DNA of 49,742 nt from NCBI GenBank assembly GCA_022925895.1, contig JAKSYS010000475.1:1-49742 (forward strand), given 5' to 3'. The stretch is from Fragilaria crotonensis (taxonomy: Eukaryota; Bacillariophyta; Fragilariophyceae; Fragilariales; Fragilariaceae). The position numbers and the translations under genes were made by a program. Positions 1-9,907 of this stretch are shown here, piece by piece. Each line of letters opens with the position of its first letter. Within the stretch, counting starts at the first letter, position 1. The notes beneath the pieces were generated by a model. It saw nothing but the letters and a program-made list of their open reading frames with translations, was not told where the DNA came from and did not search any database.

Positions 1-823
1 CATATGTCCCAGAATTGGATATCACTGAGGAATTGAATGAGAAGGACGTAACGCTCTTTCAAGAATTGATTGGCATACCCGATGGGCCACAGAGATTGGT
101 CGAGTCGACATCCTATTGGAGGTCTCCTTATTGTCTCAATATCAGGCAAATCCTCGAGAAGGACACTTGGAACAGTTGCTCCATATCTTTGCTTTCTTGA
201 TGCGTCATCCCAAGCTGACCTTGTATTTATCTCCGGAATTACCGATCATCGATTACGGTGAGTTTCAGACCAAGAAAGAGGATTTTTCTGAAATATACCG
301 CGATGCCGATGAGCCTCTACCGCATCGCATGCCAGTTCCCCGTGGACGAAGTGTCGTGACGACAGCGTATGCAGATGCATCGCATGCTGCGAACAAGAAG
401 ACTCGCCGATCCCACACTGGTTACGTGATCTTTCTCAATCGAGCGCCGGTTGTGTGGTACAGCAAGAGGCAGCAAACAGTCGAGACAAGCACATGTTCTT
501 CTGAATTTATTGCCTTGAAAGTCTGCTTGGAGGCGATCGAACATTTGCAATTCAAGTTGAGATGTTTTGGAATCCCCATGCCGAAAGGGGAACCCACTCA
601 TGTACCCTGCGACAATGAGAGTGTGGTCAAGAATACCACTAATGTGGAATCGACTTTGAACAAGAAGCATTCGTCTGTCGCATATCACCACTGCCGATGG
701 TCGGTGGCGGCCGGAGTGATTTCTCTTGCCCATATTTGGACGGACGATAATATCGCGGATTGTTTTACCAAGCGCCTGCCTATACTGAAACGCAATTATT
801 TGTTTGGTGAATGGACCTATTGA
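1..823 (+). pseudogene. Copia pol 3' fragment (RT end and RNase H)
   Basis: This is the last part of a Ty1/copia polyprotein, cut off by the window edge. It starts in the region after the reverse transcriptase (ELIGI followed by RWATEIGRVDILLEVS) and carries the RNase H domain: the AYADASHAANKKTRRSHTGY block, the QTVETSTCSSEF block, the CDNESVVKN block and the final DDNIADCFTKRLP. A one-base deletion near position 78-80 splits the ELIGI and RWATEIG segments into different frames; after it the frame stays open to a TGA at 821-823. The RNase H would degrade the RNA strand during cDNA synthesis in the retrotransposon particle. It resembles the RNase H of elements B1 and D1 more than that of families A and C. 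Being a fragment with a frameshift, it cannot be functional here. Confidence 0.85.
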
Positions 824-859
824 GGCGAATTGAGTCTACTCCATGATCAGTCTCTATTC

Positions 860-1045
860 GAGGGGACCAGATAAAGTCTACTGGAGTACGGTCCTTCGTA
901 AGTACTGTATCCCGAATCCTATGGTGACACGTTCTTTCTTTGCGTGATTGCAGGTTCTCGATAGATACGAATACGCTATGATAGCACACAATAACAATCT
1001 AATCTCTTTTAGCAACGCAATCATCATCATTTTCATCATCACTCT
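860..1045 (+). repeat. Probable 3' LTR remnant after the left-edge copia fragment
   Basis: A purine-rich run (ATTCGAGGGGACC, about 855-867) follows the RNase H stop, at the same place and with the same look as the polypurine tracts before the 3' LTRs of B1 (ACCGAGGGGAC) and D1 (TACGGGGACC). The sequence after it should be the start of the LTR. No second copy is in the window, so the LTR end is unknown; a short ATC-rich run lies at about 1019-1042. No gene was seen here. Confidence 0.4.
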
Positions 1046-1048
1046 GGC

Positions 1049-4000
1049 TTATTTCACTTGGTGCCGCAAGTCTAGAAGCATATGCTCAATTGTTTTCCCT
1101 TGAACAATGTTTGACGTCATCGAGTAGCGAGGACGGAGTGGAAATTGATGCCTTGAGATTTTCAGTGGCGACTTGGAATTGATGTGCTGTATGAAGCAAA
1201 TGCGAGGAATTTCATCTTCAAGTCCGGTAGTATAGTTATAGACCGTGATGTACTTGTCTGTCATGCTTACAATGAGTACAATTGTACCATTCATTAACTT
1301 GCGCCCAAAGTTAATGCTCCCTACACGAGTAGATGCCGTTCACTTTCAGGAGTAACTTGCTTGGAGGCATGCTATTATGCGTCATGGCATCTGCAAAATC
1401 TGCGATTATGCATTTGACGTCAGTAGGCATCTCCGACAGAATCTGGTCTGACGATTCCATAACACGACTTTCGCCGTTAACTTTGCTTAGAAGTAGTTGT
1501 TGTGTTCGTCTACCTGCTTGTTGGTCATAGCAACTAAAGCAGACATAATTACTGCATCGTAGTTGTTCACGTCCGGGTGAACCCAGTCGCGCGCTGCCTG
1601 TAATTGTGTCTCTGCATCATAACACCATATGGTTTGCGGAAGGTCAACCCATTTCGACAGACCTATTGATGTCCAACGGCCATCTGTATCTGGTACAACT
1701 GGTTGAACTTTCCCATTTCCTAAATCATCACATACTTTTGTCCATTCCTTGTCGTTTGCAGTTCGAATAGGTTTGTAAGATGGAGGACTGTGAACTTTTG
1801 AAAAACAGGCCAAGACTTGACACTTGCATTGTAAATGTCTCAATCATCGCATGATTTGATAGGTGGTGGGATCTGACGGAAATCACCTGCCGTTATGACA
1901 CGAAGACCGCCGAAAGGGCTTCTGTTTTTCTTATATCTCTGCAAGCTCGTTCTAATGATTCCCATATTCGACGATGCGCGTTTGGGCCTTCTTCAATAAT
2001 CAGGTAATGCGCTCCGCGAATAAGAGCGGCACGTCGAGAATTGTCACCAACATGATATTGCAACCGGTCGGCATCGTCAGGTTCAATATCCATCTTAACA
2101 ATTCCGTGCATCGTGAACCCTCCACGTGCAATAGCCATTACTCCTGTTGGTGCCACGGCAAGTGCGATCATAGACTTCCGAACTCGAATATGACCAAGAA
2201 TGTAATCCAGGAGAAAAGATTTCCCGCGACCAAACGGTGCATCAATGAAGATGTTGTCTGTATGCCTGAAAATGTATTTAACAATCTTTTTTTGTTCTCT
2301 GTTAAGAACGACGCTATCAAGCATTCGCGTTATAGCGTCAATATTGTACTTTGTCTTCTCACGCTCGAGCTCAGCCTCAGCAGGTGCTTTTGGTAATGGA
2401 AGGCCATAAGCTTCCATTTCCAGATTGTTTTCAACGAACATTTCTTGAATTGCTTGTAACAGATCTTGTTGGATATCGTACGGCATATCGTAAAACGTGA
2501 ACTGGTACAGCAAAGCCATCATAGGTTTACCTTGACAAACGGGTGTAATCATGTTGCGTGCTTCATAGAAATCCAATGACATGTATACAGCATACTTGAT
2601 GAAATTTGCTTTCGATTGAGCATACTTTTGGAGGACAACCATTACGAATAGGCGCCGAAGCTTGTCTGAGACAATCAGGTTTGCGATAGCTTCCTTCATA
2701 ATCACATCAAATTCAGTGTTATTGGATACGATGCTCATGGCAACGCAGGCGTCATGACATGTGTCATGAACATTGCCGTTGGCAGTCCGTGCATCTACCC
2801 AAGAGCGTGACAGGTAGTGTCGAAGTAACATGCGTAGGTAATACAAATCACCGCATGCAGGGGATACAAACTTCATCCTGTTGATCGTTTGTGTTAAAGA
2901 CGATGTTGTCTTCCGTCTTGAATACACAAACAACTGCATGTCTTGTTTACGCTGAAGAACCTCGCTGCGTGGTATGAAAATTTCGCCCCTAAGGCTCTTG
3001 GTAGACCTACGTTCAACATGTTCAACCACATAGGTGTCGAAGAACTTCTCTAACGTCAACATGTCGAATTCTTCTCCTGCTGGGCGGTTCCAATAGATGT
3101 CCTGCGCACTAACTTTGTTGGCAATCGTCTCTTCCATGCTGGTAATATTGTTTGGCTTAAAATGGACCACCTCATTTCCTGGAAGTTCAATATCAATATG
3201 GATGCCTGGTTGATTTTGTGAAGTCCGGTAACCGAGAACTTCCATGTTGCTTGCGTTGCAGGAATGCAGTGCATGAGCTCAAATCGGTTGATTTCATTCT
3301 TTTCGTATAACGTGAAATTGTTTTTCATTTCTTCCTTCACATGTTCCATCACAATATTAGGGATTCGGGAGTCCATCTCGTTATCGACAAACGTTGAGAC
3401 ATTTTGAACTTGGAGACGTACGTTGCCCTTGTAAATATACTTGAACAAATATTCAATAATGAAGACGTCCGAACAGACTTCTGTCTTTTGAACAATGAGG
3501 AGCATCGAATGTCAGAGAATACGCATGGTATGGATGACATCAATGCTTCGTCTTACATTAACATGACAGTTGTACTTTGTGATCATGTCAAGAACACACG
3601 GGATGATGCGCCGATCCTCCTCATTAAGGCGCATGTACAAAGGATACCCACGATCACCAATCTGATACGTCGAATTAAGCTTTTTTGGATAGAACAGACA
3701 ACACGGCTTTCCATCTTTCAAGCATAGGTCTCGTTTACAATGATGGGTCATGAACGTCTCTAACAACTTTCTTTCCTTGTGTCTTACATTGCGTGTAAGA
3801 GGTCGTTATCATCCGATTGATTTCATCAGCCGTTAACCTATCACCTTGTAGCCTATGTACAATATGTGCGTGAGGATGTCCTCGCCATTGAAACTCGACA
3901 ACACTGAGAGATGTATACAGCTTCCCGCTCTTCAAAAAAAAACCCAGCACGCAAGTCATCCAAGAACAAAGCCAGCTTTTCCTTAAACACACGATCTTCT

Positions 4001-6087
4001 ACAACCATATTGTCTTCCACGTACGGGGTGTTACTGGTACTGTCACAAAATTCCAACCAAGTAGGCAATGTTGTGAAGGTTGTAAACAGATGAGGACCTC
4101 CTAGCTTAGCAGCAGTTGTCATCGCATCAGCAAACTTCAGCATCTGGCTTCGTGGTCCACCAGGATAACTTGACGGCAAATACGTATAGCCAGGAAGGTA
4201 TTTCAAGTCGCTTGCTGTGAACGTTTCGTTTGTATCCTCATGATGATGATCATGACCTTCGATGATAAGAGATTCAAAGTTAACGCGTTCTTTGATGTCT
4301 TCCGGCAATGCCTCAAGATATGACACCTTAGCTTGTTCGTCCTCAGACAGTAAGTTAATTGCCATTTCTCTTTGCCTTATCATATTGACCGTGTAGAGTG
4401 CACCTTCAACAACACTTCTTGGAGCCCTCTTCAATAGTGTGTTGTTTCGCCGAAGGTAGTCAAGTGTGTTATGTTGATCACGTAGATATTGTTCCAACAC
4501 CCATGCCTGGCAAAGCCGACCTGCGTGTGAAATAATAGGACTATGCAGCAGTAGATACTTTGTGTATTCATGGAGAGTAATGCCGTTCTTTGTATGTAAC
4601 TTGGTGAAGATTGAAGTGCCGTCTGGCAAATGACCCCAGCCAATTTGCCCATCAAGAAAAAGCAAAGGATAAGCAAGCGTCTCCCAGAACCCGCTATGGT
4701 AGTGAATTCTATTCGACAATCGGTATGTTTCAGATTTTCTTTTTGGTATAACTGTTGCAAACAATTCTGTATTGTCATTCCGATGCATTGTACTGTGAAC
4801 TAATGCCAGTTCCTCACTACTCAATCGTTTCTGTTCCATGTGCTTTGAACGATGCGTAAAATTAAACTTAATGGCTTCGATAGCGTTGTCTTGCCCCATA
4901 CTCATTAACGACAATGCAAAGGGATTAAACCGCTGTAAATAGTCCGAAATTGTTGCTGTCCATGACTTTGCTTGTGTTATATGGCGTGTAGGACGACGCT
5001 CTTCCGGAAGATTATCAAATTCTTGTAGTTGCAATGATGTATCATTAATCCATGCGCGCAGAGGCCCACCGACATCTCCGTTCAAAACCCTTGTGTATGT
5101 TTGCCCACAACAGCGAAGATGAGCTGGCTGTGGAGGCATAAACATTCCACCACGAACAACACTTCCAGGCGATGAAAATCGCAACGTATTGTTAACCATA
5201 CGTGACCATGGTCCAAACCATTTGTTGGTGTACACGGACATAAGCTCTTCTGGGATCTCAAAGCATTGACTGTCAAGAGAAGTTAACGTGCCCTTACCAC
5301 AACAAAATCCAGCTGATTCATGAGCATATAAGAGGAAGTTGTTATCGCAGTACTTGCATAACTTTGCTGGTTTCACATTAACAGGCTCGAGACGCTTTTT
5401 GAAATTAACGTGACGACGACTCGTATTGGGATTACGCTCTCTATAGCGCTGCTTCCTCTCACGATCAAATTGTCGAATACGATCAATCACTTCGCTGTTT
5501 CTATGTGCATTCCTAACATGGCTTTTCCTCTCACGATCGAGGCACCGACGGCGATCAGCCAAATTGCTGTTTCCATCTGCATGCCTAACACGTCTTTTCC
5601 TCTCACAATCAAGTCGGCGTTGGCGATCTTCTATCGTCTCGTGTCTTTCTCCCGGATCTGCCGGAGAAAAAGCAGTCACATCGCTCTTTCTGTGTGCATT
5701 TTCAATCATAGCTCCACTGTTATTCTGTAACAATTCATCATCAGCTACATCACCTGCCGTCACATTAGCAGGACATGAAAGGAGACGGTTGCGTTGTCTT
5801 CTCCTTCTATATGTGTTGTTACGGCTCAGACGACGGCCACGCTCGCAACGTGTCTCCTCATTTTCTCGAAGGGGAGAATCAGACAAATCACCGCTTACTC
5901 GTCGCTTCTTGGCTGTACTAACAGGATCACCTCGCCTAACATGTCTTATTGTATTACGACGTAAACGAAGGCGTCGTTCGTTGTCAGTCTCCTTAGTCTC
6001 CGGCGTAGGGGAATCAGTCAGATCACCCCTTGCCCTCGTTTCTGGCCTGTAACAGCACTTGCTGAGGACGAAGCGTACATAGTGTTG
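1049..6087 (-). pseudogene. Helitron Rep-helicase (RepHel), decayed
   Basis: Read on the minus strand, this is a rolling-circle transposase joined to a Pif1-type helicase. From the start there is an arginine-rich N-terminus with repeated units around DRERK (5400-5700) and an earlier duplicated GDLxDSP block (5830-6040), then a CKYC...CCGKG zinc-type motif (about 5290-5360) and the Helitron-like N-terminal domain. The Rep HUH motif is in FQWRGHPHAHIV (3840-3900), and the two-tyrosine motif is EYLFKYIYKG (3420-3460). The helicase follows: a P-loop APFGRGKS (2210-2240), motif II-like IIEEGPN (about 2000), GDFRQIPPP (1865-1890), and the C-terminal NSMPPSKLLLKVNG and FPLRPRYSMTSNIVQGKT blocks. Frameshifts lie near 3943 (a run of nine A), 3755, 3510, 3238 and 1930. 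The open frame has no ATG near its start; it reads back to a stop at 6088-6090. It is inactive as it stands. Confidence 0.85.
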
Positions 6088-6144
6088 TCAGTTCAAGAAG
6101 GATGCACAGAACACTCAATACTAATGGAAATTAACAATTCTAGT
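1049..6144 (-). mobile_element. Helitron (ends not located)
   Basis: The RepHel gene defines an autonomous-type Helitron lying on the minus strand, so its 5' end should be to the right (beyond about 6090) and its 3' end to the left (before 1049). I looked for a CTRR end with a nearby hairpin on the left and a TC start on the right and could not fix either. The left neighbour is a copia LTR remnant and the right neighbour is a tandem repeat broken by a small DNA transposon. Confidence 0.55.
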
Positions 6145-6166
6145 CCTGTAAACAACGTGACACAAT

Positions 6167-6188
6167 GGCGCAACCCTGAAAACACAAA
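6167..6188 (+). repeat. Left terminal inverted repeat
   Basis: It begins GGCGCAACCCTGAAAACAC and is the reverse complement of 6997-7018 except at one base (GGCGC here, GGAGC there). It directly follows an AAT. Confidence 0.85.
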
Positions 6189-6473
6189 TACACATTTCTC
6201 AACTGACGGCGCGCCAAGAATTGGCACTCAACGCATGTGAAATGACCACGGGGAAATGGAAATGACTCAAAATGACGATGAGATTTTTTTAAGATGTGGT
6301 TGCACCATATTTTGGTTTTTCACATGTAACCATGGCCTCTATATCAGGTTATGTTGACAAAAAAACCTGTACCAAATGCCCACCCCCCCCCAACACTTTT
6401 GGGCTACGATGGGCGTCCACGTCGAGCATGTACCACGCACCCAAAATTGTGCACGACGAAGTCTACACGACAA

Positions 6474-6851
6474 CTATACAAGCCATTTGTGACCGACCGT
6501 CGGAGGGACCTTTCCCGCTCTTCTCAGGGCCTGATCTTGTCTGGCTAAATACAGAACACGCCAAGCCGACATGGATGGAAGGTGAAGGGACGGACGAAGT
6601 ATATAACGTCGTCTGAGTCGACGTTTGTACGCGTCCAGACGTCTCATAAAATCCTTCCTGTACCTGGAATGAGGACGGACAGCATCCTCATCAAGTAGCT
6701 TCAACTGATAGCATCGAACAATTGCCAGGATAAGAATCAAATCATCATCCTTATCGTTCATGGTGGCTGACGACACTTGCCATGACAAAGGAATGAAATC
6801 TGATGACAAACACACATACAAAAGAAAATCATGTACTCGCCCAAAACACAT
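6474..6851 (-). pseudogene. Harbinger-like transposase N-terminal fragment
   Basis: The open frame is 125 codons, with ATGs at codons 1 and 31; the second (MNDKDDDLILI...) looks the better start. It has an acidic, leucine-rich helix, then a basic run (RRLDAYKRRLRRRYILRPS) and then MSAWRVLYLARQDQALRRAG. The pattern of a basic stretch, SxWxxLY and a few residues later a D-x-AL resembles the region before the DDE domain in PIF/Harbinger transposases. No DDE residues follow, so the catalytic part is missing. It is the only plausible coding frame between the two inverted repeats, which supports the assignment, but the protein match is from memory of the family pattern and is tentative. Confidence 0.45.
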
Positions 6852-6996
6852 ATCCTGAAACCAATCGCATTTCAGGGCTAAATGTTACTCAAATCTATAA
6901 CAACCTAGCGATACACATACAGACCAGATTTGACAAAAACCGAGACATGATCACACATGGTTGTTTCATGTGGTGAGACACACACACAAAATAGAT

Positions 6997-7018
6997 TTTG
7001 TGTTTTCAGGGTTGCTCC
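6997..7018 (-). repeat. Right terminal inverted repeat
   Basis: On the minus strand it begins GGAGCAACCCTGAAAACAC, matching the left repeat at 21 of 22 positions. It is directly followed by AAT (7019-7021). Confidence 0.85.
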
Positions 7019-7021
7019 AAT

Positions 7022-7165
7022 TATGAGCTTCGTCTGACACAAAATAATGAACATGACACCAAAATAATGACATCATCTGACACCAACTTCCTGTAAACAA
7101 CGTGACACAATTATGAACTTCGTCACATGACACCAAAATAATGACATCATCTGACACCAACTTCA
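7022..7165. repeat. Tandem repeat, one unit split by the inverted-repeat element
   Basis: A unit of about 75-90 bp beginning CCTGTAAACAACGTGACACA occurs twice. The second unit is whole (7090-7165). The first is divided: its beginning is at 6145-6166 and the rest at 7022-7089, with the small transposon between. The first unit also has an extra 16 bp (GACACAAAATAATGA type). Short GACACCAAAATAATGA words recur inside both. It may belong to the 5' part of the Helitron, but that is not shown. Confidence 0.8.
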
Positions 7166-7187
7166 CAACCGACCTTCCGTTCAGCAA

Positions 7188-7773
7188 TACTTTCGTGGTC
7201 TAAAATGCATTGTTCTGTCAGGAACAATCGTGTGGCCGAGCATACCATTCATGCCTACGGCAATCAGTACAGAATAGCTTCGTCCGCCAACAAAAACGTT
7301 TTATAACCGGCGTGAGGAAACGACAAAAGTCTGGCCGAGATTTCGGTATGTGGGCTACGCCAAGATTTCGTCCGGACGTACATCCGGTCCGGATGGAAAC
7401 GGTCCATGGGAGCCGAATTTCAGGTATGAATACTTTTGATAACGACGTCTGGCCGGGGCGTGACGGTACTGGTACACGCCGTTCCGTATACATGAACGCC
7501 TTCGTTGTCTTCATCTATTTCGTCCGGTTCTTCATGTCTTTGGAATTTTTTATCTTACCGGACACAAGACAATCTTATTACTTAAAAAATAAAGTAAACG
7601 TAATCTCACAACCCCCCATCACAACTATCTACTACTACTACTACTAGCCCACTAGCTACCGTAGATCCCGAGGACCGTACAGTCAAGCAGCCGCTGAGGA
7701 GGGAGAGCGGCGAATCCCGCACTCCTCGGCCTCAAGTCTCACGCCTCAAACTCTGTTTCTCAGGTCAACAAAC
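7188..7773. other. Upstream region of the GT92-like gene
   Basis: No supported gene. A TAC microsatellite lies at about 7629-7648. The last 100 bases are GC-rich and then CT-rich up to the ATG at 7774, and would hold the promoter and 5' UTR. One long frame on the plus strand (7210-7647) has no recognisable domain and ends in a run of tyrosines coded by the microsatellite; I treat it as chance. Confidence 0.5.
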
Positions 7774-8991
7774 ATGGTTAAATTCAAGTATCATTATGCA
7801 ATTCTTCTGGTATTGCTCGCCTGCTCTGTCTTGACATGTTTTCACGTGTATAGCATGGCGTCACGGCCATTTCAATATGAGACGAAAGAATCCAATTCAT
7901 GGTTGTCCGTGGTGCAACGGGGACAACAAGTAACCCCGTTTGCTGGGAAACGGATGACTGTGCGTGCTTGTCTCCTCTTCTATGATGGTATTCCCAATTA
8001 TGCAATATTCAAAGCTTGGATTGAGTATCACAACAAACGATGGGGGCTTACCCATATTGATGTGTTCGTTACAGAAAAAATGTCTGAAATGAGTGATATT
8101 TTGAACTTTGCCTTTCAGGATTCTGTGAAAGTCGACATGTTCTACACCCATCTTCACGAGAAACCAGTTTTGCAACATTACTTTGGACCACGTCAAACGG
8201 TGATGATGAATCGTGTCCTTCAGAATGCGAAACTTGATAACAACACCTTTGTGCTTTACACGGACCCAGACGAGTTTCTTGTTTCTCAAGATTTTCGAGA
8301 TTTTGAAGAAATGTTCGAACGTGGTCATGACGCAGTCTCATTCCCGCTGTTCAGTTCCAGCTACCACTTATGCTCTGACAATGCCTTGCATTTTGGGTCG
8401 CTAGGCTATCAAAGCCTCTGGCCACATAGTTCGAGTTTCAGTACGAACGCATCGCTTGACCACTACACCGATCCTAAATTGGCCTGTGGTGGAAACAGAA
8501 AATTTGTTGTTCGAGCAGAGAAGTGGGATCACATTGACTTTGTCCATGACCCGATCAGTTGTTCAAGAACTGAGATGGATAGTCGGATCCTCGACCTTAC
8601 TGGACGTCATCAAGATGGACAACACGCCCGGTTGCTTCATTTGCGCAGCGGAGTTGGAATTCATTCTGACCTGTCTATGGCAGCCTGCATGAAAGTTCGT
8701 TCCTGCAAGTATTTACTGTACGATGGAGATTGTACGAATGAACTGGAAGGTGCCACGTGGGAACTCAAGAACTCGGAGATGACTGTATTACTGAAGGATA
8801 GTCCGCTTTTTCCTGATGTTGCTCAAGTTTCTCTTGATGCGGTTTGCTACGCCGAAAGATACCCATCTGTTCGTAAAGAGAATTGCGACGACGATATCTC
8901 CAAATGTCGATATGGATCATTGTATCGACATTTTCAAGATACCGGCCAACAGAATAATCTTTCATGGGGCTGCAAGGTGTACCAACAGTAG
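7774..8991 (+). CDS. Glycosyltransferase, GT92/GT2-like, type II membrane protein
   Basis: A 405-residue protein in a single exon. Residues 9-26 form one hydrophobic segment close to the N-terminus after a short basic stretch, giving a signal-anchor with the catalytic part in the Golgi or ER lumen. Residues 63-100 (ACLLFYDGIPNY... AWIEYHNKRWGLTHIDVFVT) match the start of a GT-A fold of the GT92 (former DUF23) kind. The metal-binding motif is DPDEF at residues 164-168, in YTDPDEFL. Cysteines are scattered through the C-terminal half, as in secreted or lumenal proteins. The family transfers a sugar, often galactose, to glycans, but donor and acceptor cannot be read from the sequence. It is intact and, with the epimerase gene, one of only two intact host genes in the window. 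The ATG at 7774 follows a CT-rich leader and gives a well-placed anchor, so this start is likely. Confidence 0.85.
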   Translation: MVKFKYHYAILLVLLACSVLTCFHVYSMASRPFQYETKESNSWLSVVQRGQQVTPFAGKRMTVRACLLFYDGIPNYAIFKAWIEYHNKRWGLTHIDVFVTEKMSEMSDILNFAFQDSVKVDMFYTHLHEKPVLQHYFGPRQTVMMNRVLQNAKLDNNTFVLYTDPDEFLVSQDFRDFEEMFERGHDAVSFPLFSSSYHLCSDNALHFGSLGYQSLWPHSSSFSTNASLDHYTDPKLACGGNRKFVVRAEKWDHIDFVHDPISCSRTEMDSRILDLTGRHQDGQHARLLHLRSGVGIHSDLSMAACMKVRSCKYLLYDGDCTNELEGATWELKNSEMTVLLKDSPLFPDVAQVSLDAVCYAERYPSVRKENCDDDISKCRYGSLYRHFQDTGQQNNLSWGCKVYQQ

Positions 8992-9032
8992 ACTACTGCC
9001 ACGTAAAAAGTGACTGGAGCCGTTACTTTAAC

Positions 9033-9104
9033 TGTTAAACATCCAGTATCTCCCTATATATTTTTATCTTATCCCTATCCCTAATTACTGTCGCCAGAGT
9101 GCAC
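9033..9104 (+). repeat. LTR relic in the 3' flank of the GT92-like gene
   Basis: About 70 bp starting TGTTAAACATCCAGTATC closely match 37192-37261, the start of the 3' LTR of element E1. The match includes the TATTTTT...TTATCCCTATCCCTAA core and then stops. It begins about 40 bp after the gene's stop codon, so it may contribute to its 3' UTR. Confidence 0.75.
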
Positions 9105-9587
9105 AGCAGAGACGGGCCCACCCAAACTCATTGGGTTAAGGGTTAAGGGCCGTGTTAAGTTCGTGTCGTGCTCGTTACTTGTGGCCACTACAAGTTCGTG
9201 TACTTTATCTCAATATTCGGTATGAGTAGTGGTCCAGTACGCGGGATCCAGACGAACGAATATCACTTCTTTAACTTTAAAATAGATATCACCATGCCGC
9301 CCCAATTGGTCAATCCACCCCAATAGATTTTCCATTCAGTCGGGGATCGTAGATGGCATGAACGTATGTTAATAGTTTATCAGACCCAAACTCTGATTAG
9401 CATGCTACGATGTGAGATACTGCAGAAACCCATCGTTTGGTGTATGGCAGCTTGACTGAGCTGAATCCAATCATCGGTGCGGTACAATCTTGTGACCATC
9501 CCGCGGCACAATACACCACGAGTCTCAGTCCTCGTTATTCCAGTGACAGGGATTCCATTATTATTATAAAATCCAGTGGAAGAGTTG
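9105..9587. other. Retrotransposon debris with a primer-binding-site relic
   Basis: No gene seen. The 14 bases GTTTATCAGACCCA at 9375-9388 are identical to the primer site next to the 5' LTRs of B1 and D1, so the sequence before it (to about 9374) is probably an old LTR and the sequence after it an old leader. A TTAAGGG doublet at about 9135-9149 is noted but not interpreted. Confidence 0.5.
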
Positions 9588-9863
9588 TGTTATGATACTG
9601 GTACCTGAGTGTACTGTACCGTCACAAGCGCAATACCAACATAATGTGAGCGCCGAGACGTGCATTCATACTCAGTCGCGGTTTGTCGCGTATGTAGTCG
9701 CGCGTAAGAGTTTTCGGTCGTTCCCCGTATGAAACCACGGGAACACGACTACCAGATTGACTTTTAATCCAAACATAACTCCTAGAAACCTACTTTCGTT
9801 AAAGCCCTTTACTTCGTAGTTTTGTTCGCACTAGTAGCTTAGCACGACACCAAGTAAATCACA
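9588..9863 (+). repeat. 5' LTR of A1
   Basis: It starts TGTTATGATACTGG and ends AAATCACA. It carries one copy of the ATACTCAGT motif where the A2-type LTRs have an 18-bp tandem duplication, so it is a separate LTR subfamily. It would hold the promoter and polyadenylation site of the element. Confidence 0.9.
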
Positions 9864-9880
9864 CGCTTCCTCTGCGCGAG
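9864..9880 (+). other. Primer-binding site, D-arm class
   Basis: CGCTTCCTCTGCGCGAG lies directly after the 5' LTR. Its reverse complement resembles the D arm of an initiator tRNA-Met (GCGCAGxGGAAGCG) and not a tRNA 3' end, since it does not start TGG. The same core sits next to the 5' LTRs of A2, C1 and the C-related element. Confidence 0.7.
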
Positions 9881-9907
9881 TTGAAAGAAGAAACAAGGTA
9901 AAGTACC

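Larger units (their letters stand above)
6167..7018 (-). mobile_element. Small inverted-repeat DNA transposon, probable PIF/Harbinger type
   Basis: The element is 852 bp with 22-bp terminal inverted repeats that match at 21 of 22 positions. Its ends are GG...CC, and the 3-base sequence AAT flanks both sides (6164-6166 and 7019-7021). A 3-bp target duplication, GG/CC ends and a transposase-like reading frame inside fit the PIF/Harbinger superfamily. The sequence 7090-7124 carries the same flanks joined with a single AAT, so the pre-insertion site can be read directly. The internal frame covers only the start of a transposase, so the copy would need help to move. Confidence 0.75.

Noticed and set aside
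1019..1048. Helitron 3' end at TTTTAGCAACG (about 1009-1019)
   Set aside because: On the minus strand this would give a CTAA end, but I could not find a convincing hairpin next to it or the matching 5' TC end, so I do not call it.
5884..5886. TTG as start of the Helitron gene
   Set aside because: The frame is open upstream to 6087 with the same kind of repeated basic sequence, and TTG starts are not expected in a nuclear gene.
6296..6616. Plus-strand open frame inside the small inverted-repeat element
   Set aside because: It runs antisense to the better supported transposase-like frame and through a run of C; no motif.
7210..7647. Plus-strand open frame of 145 codons before the GT92-like gene
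   Set aside because: Ends in a tyrosine run coded by the TAC microsatellite and shows no conserved motif.
9133..9150. TTAAGGG doublet as a telomere-like repeat
   Set aside because: Only two units, and TTAAGGG is not the usual TTAGGG; nothing else suggests a chromosome end.
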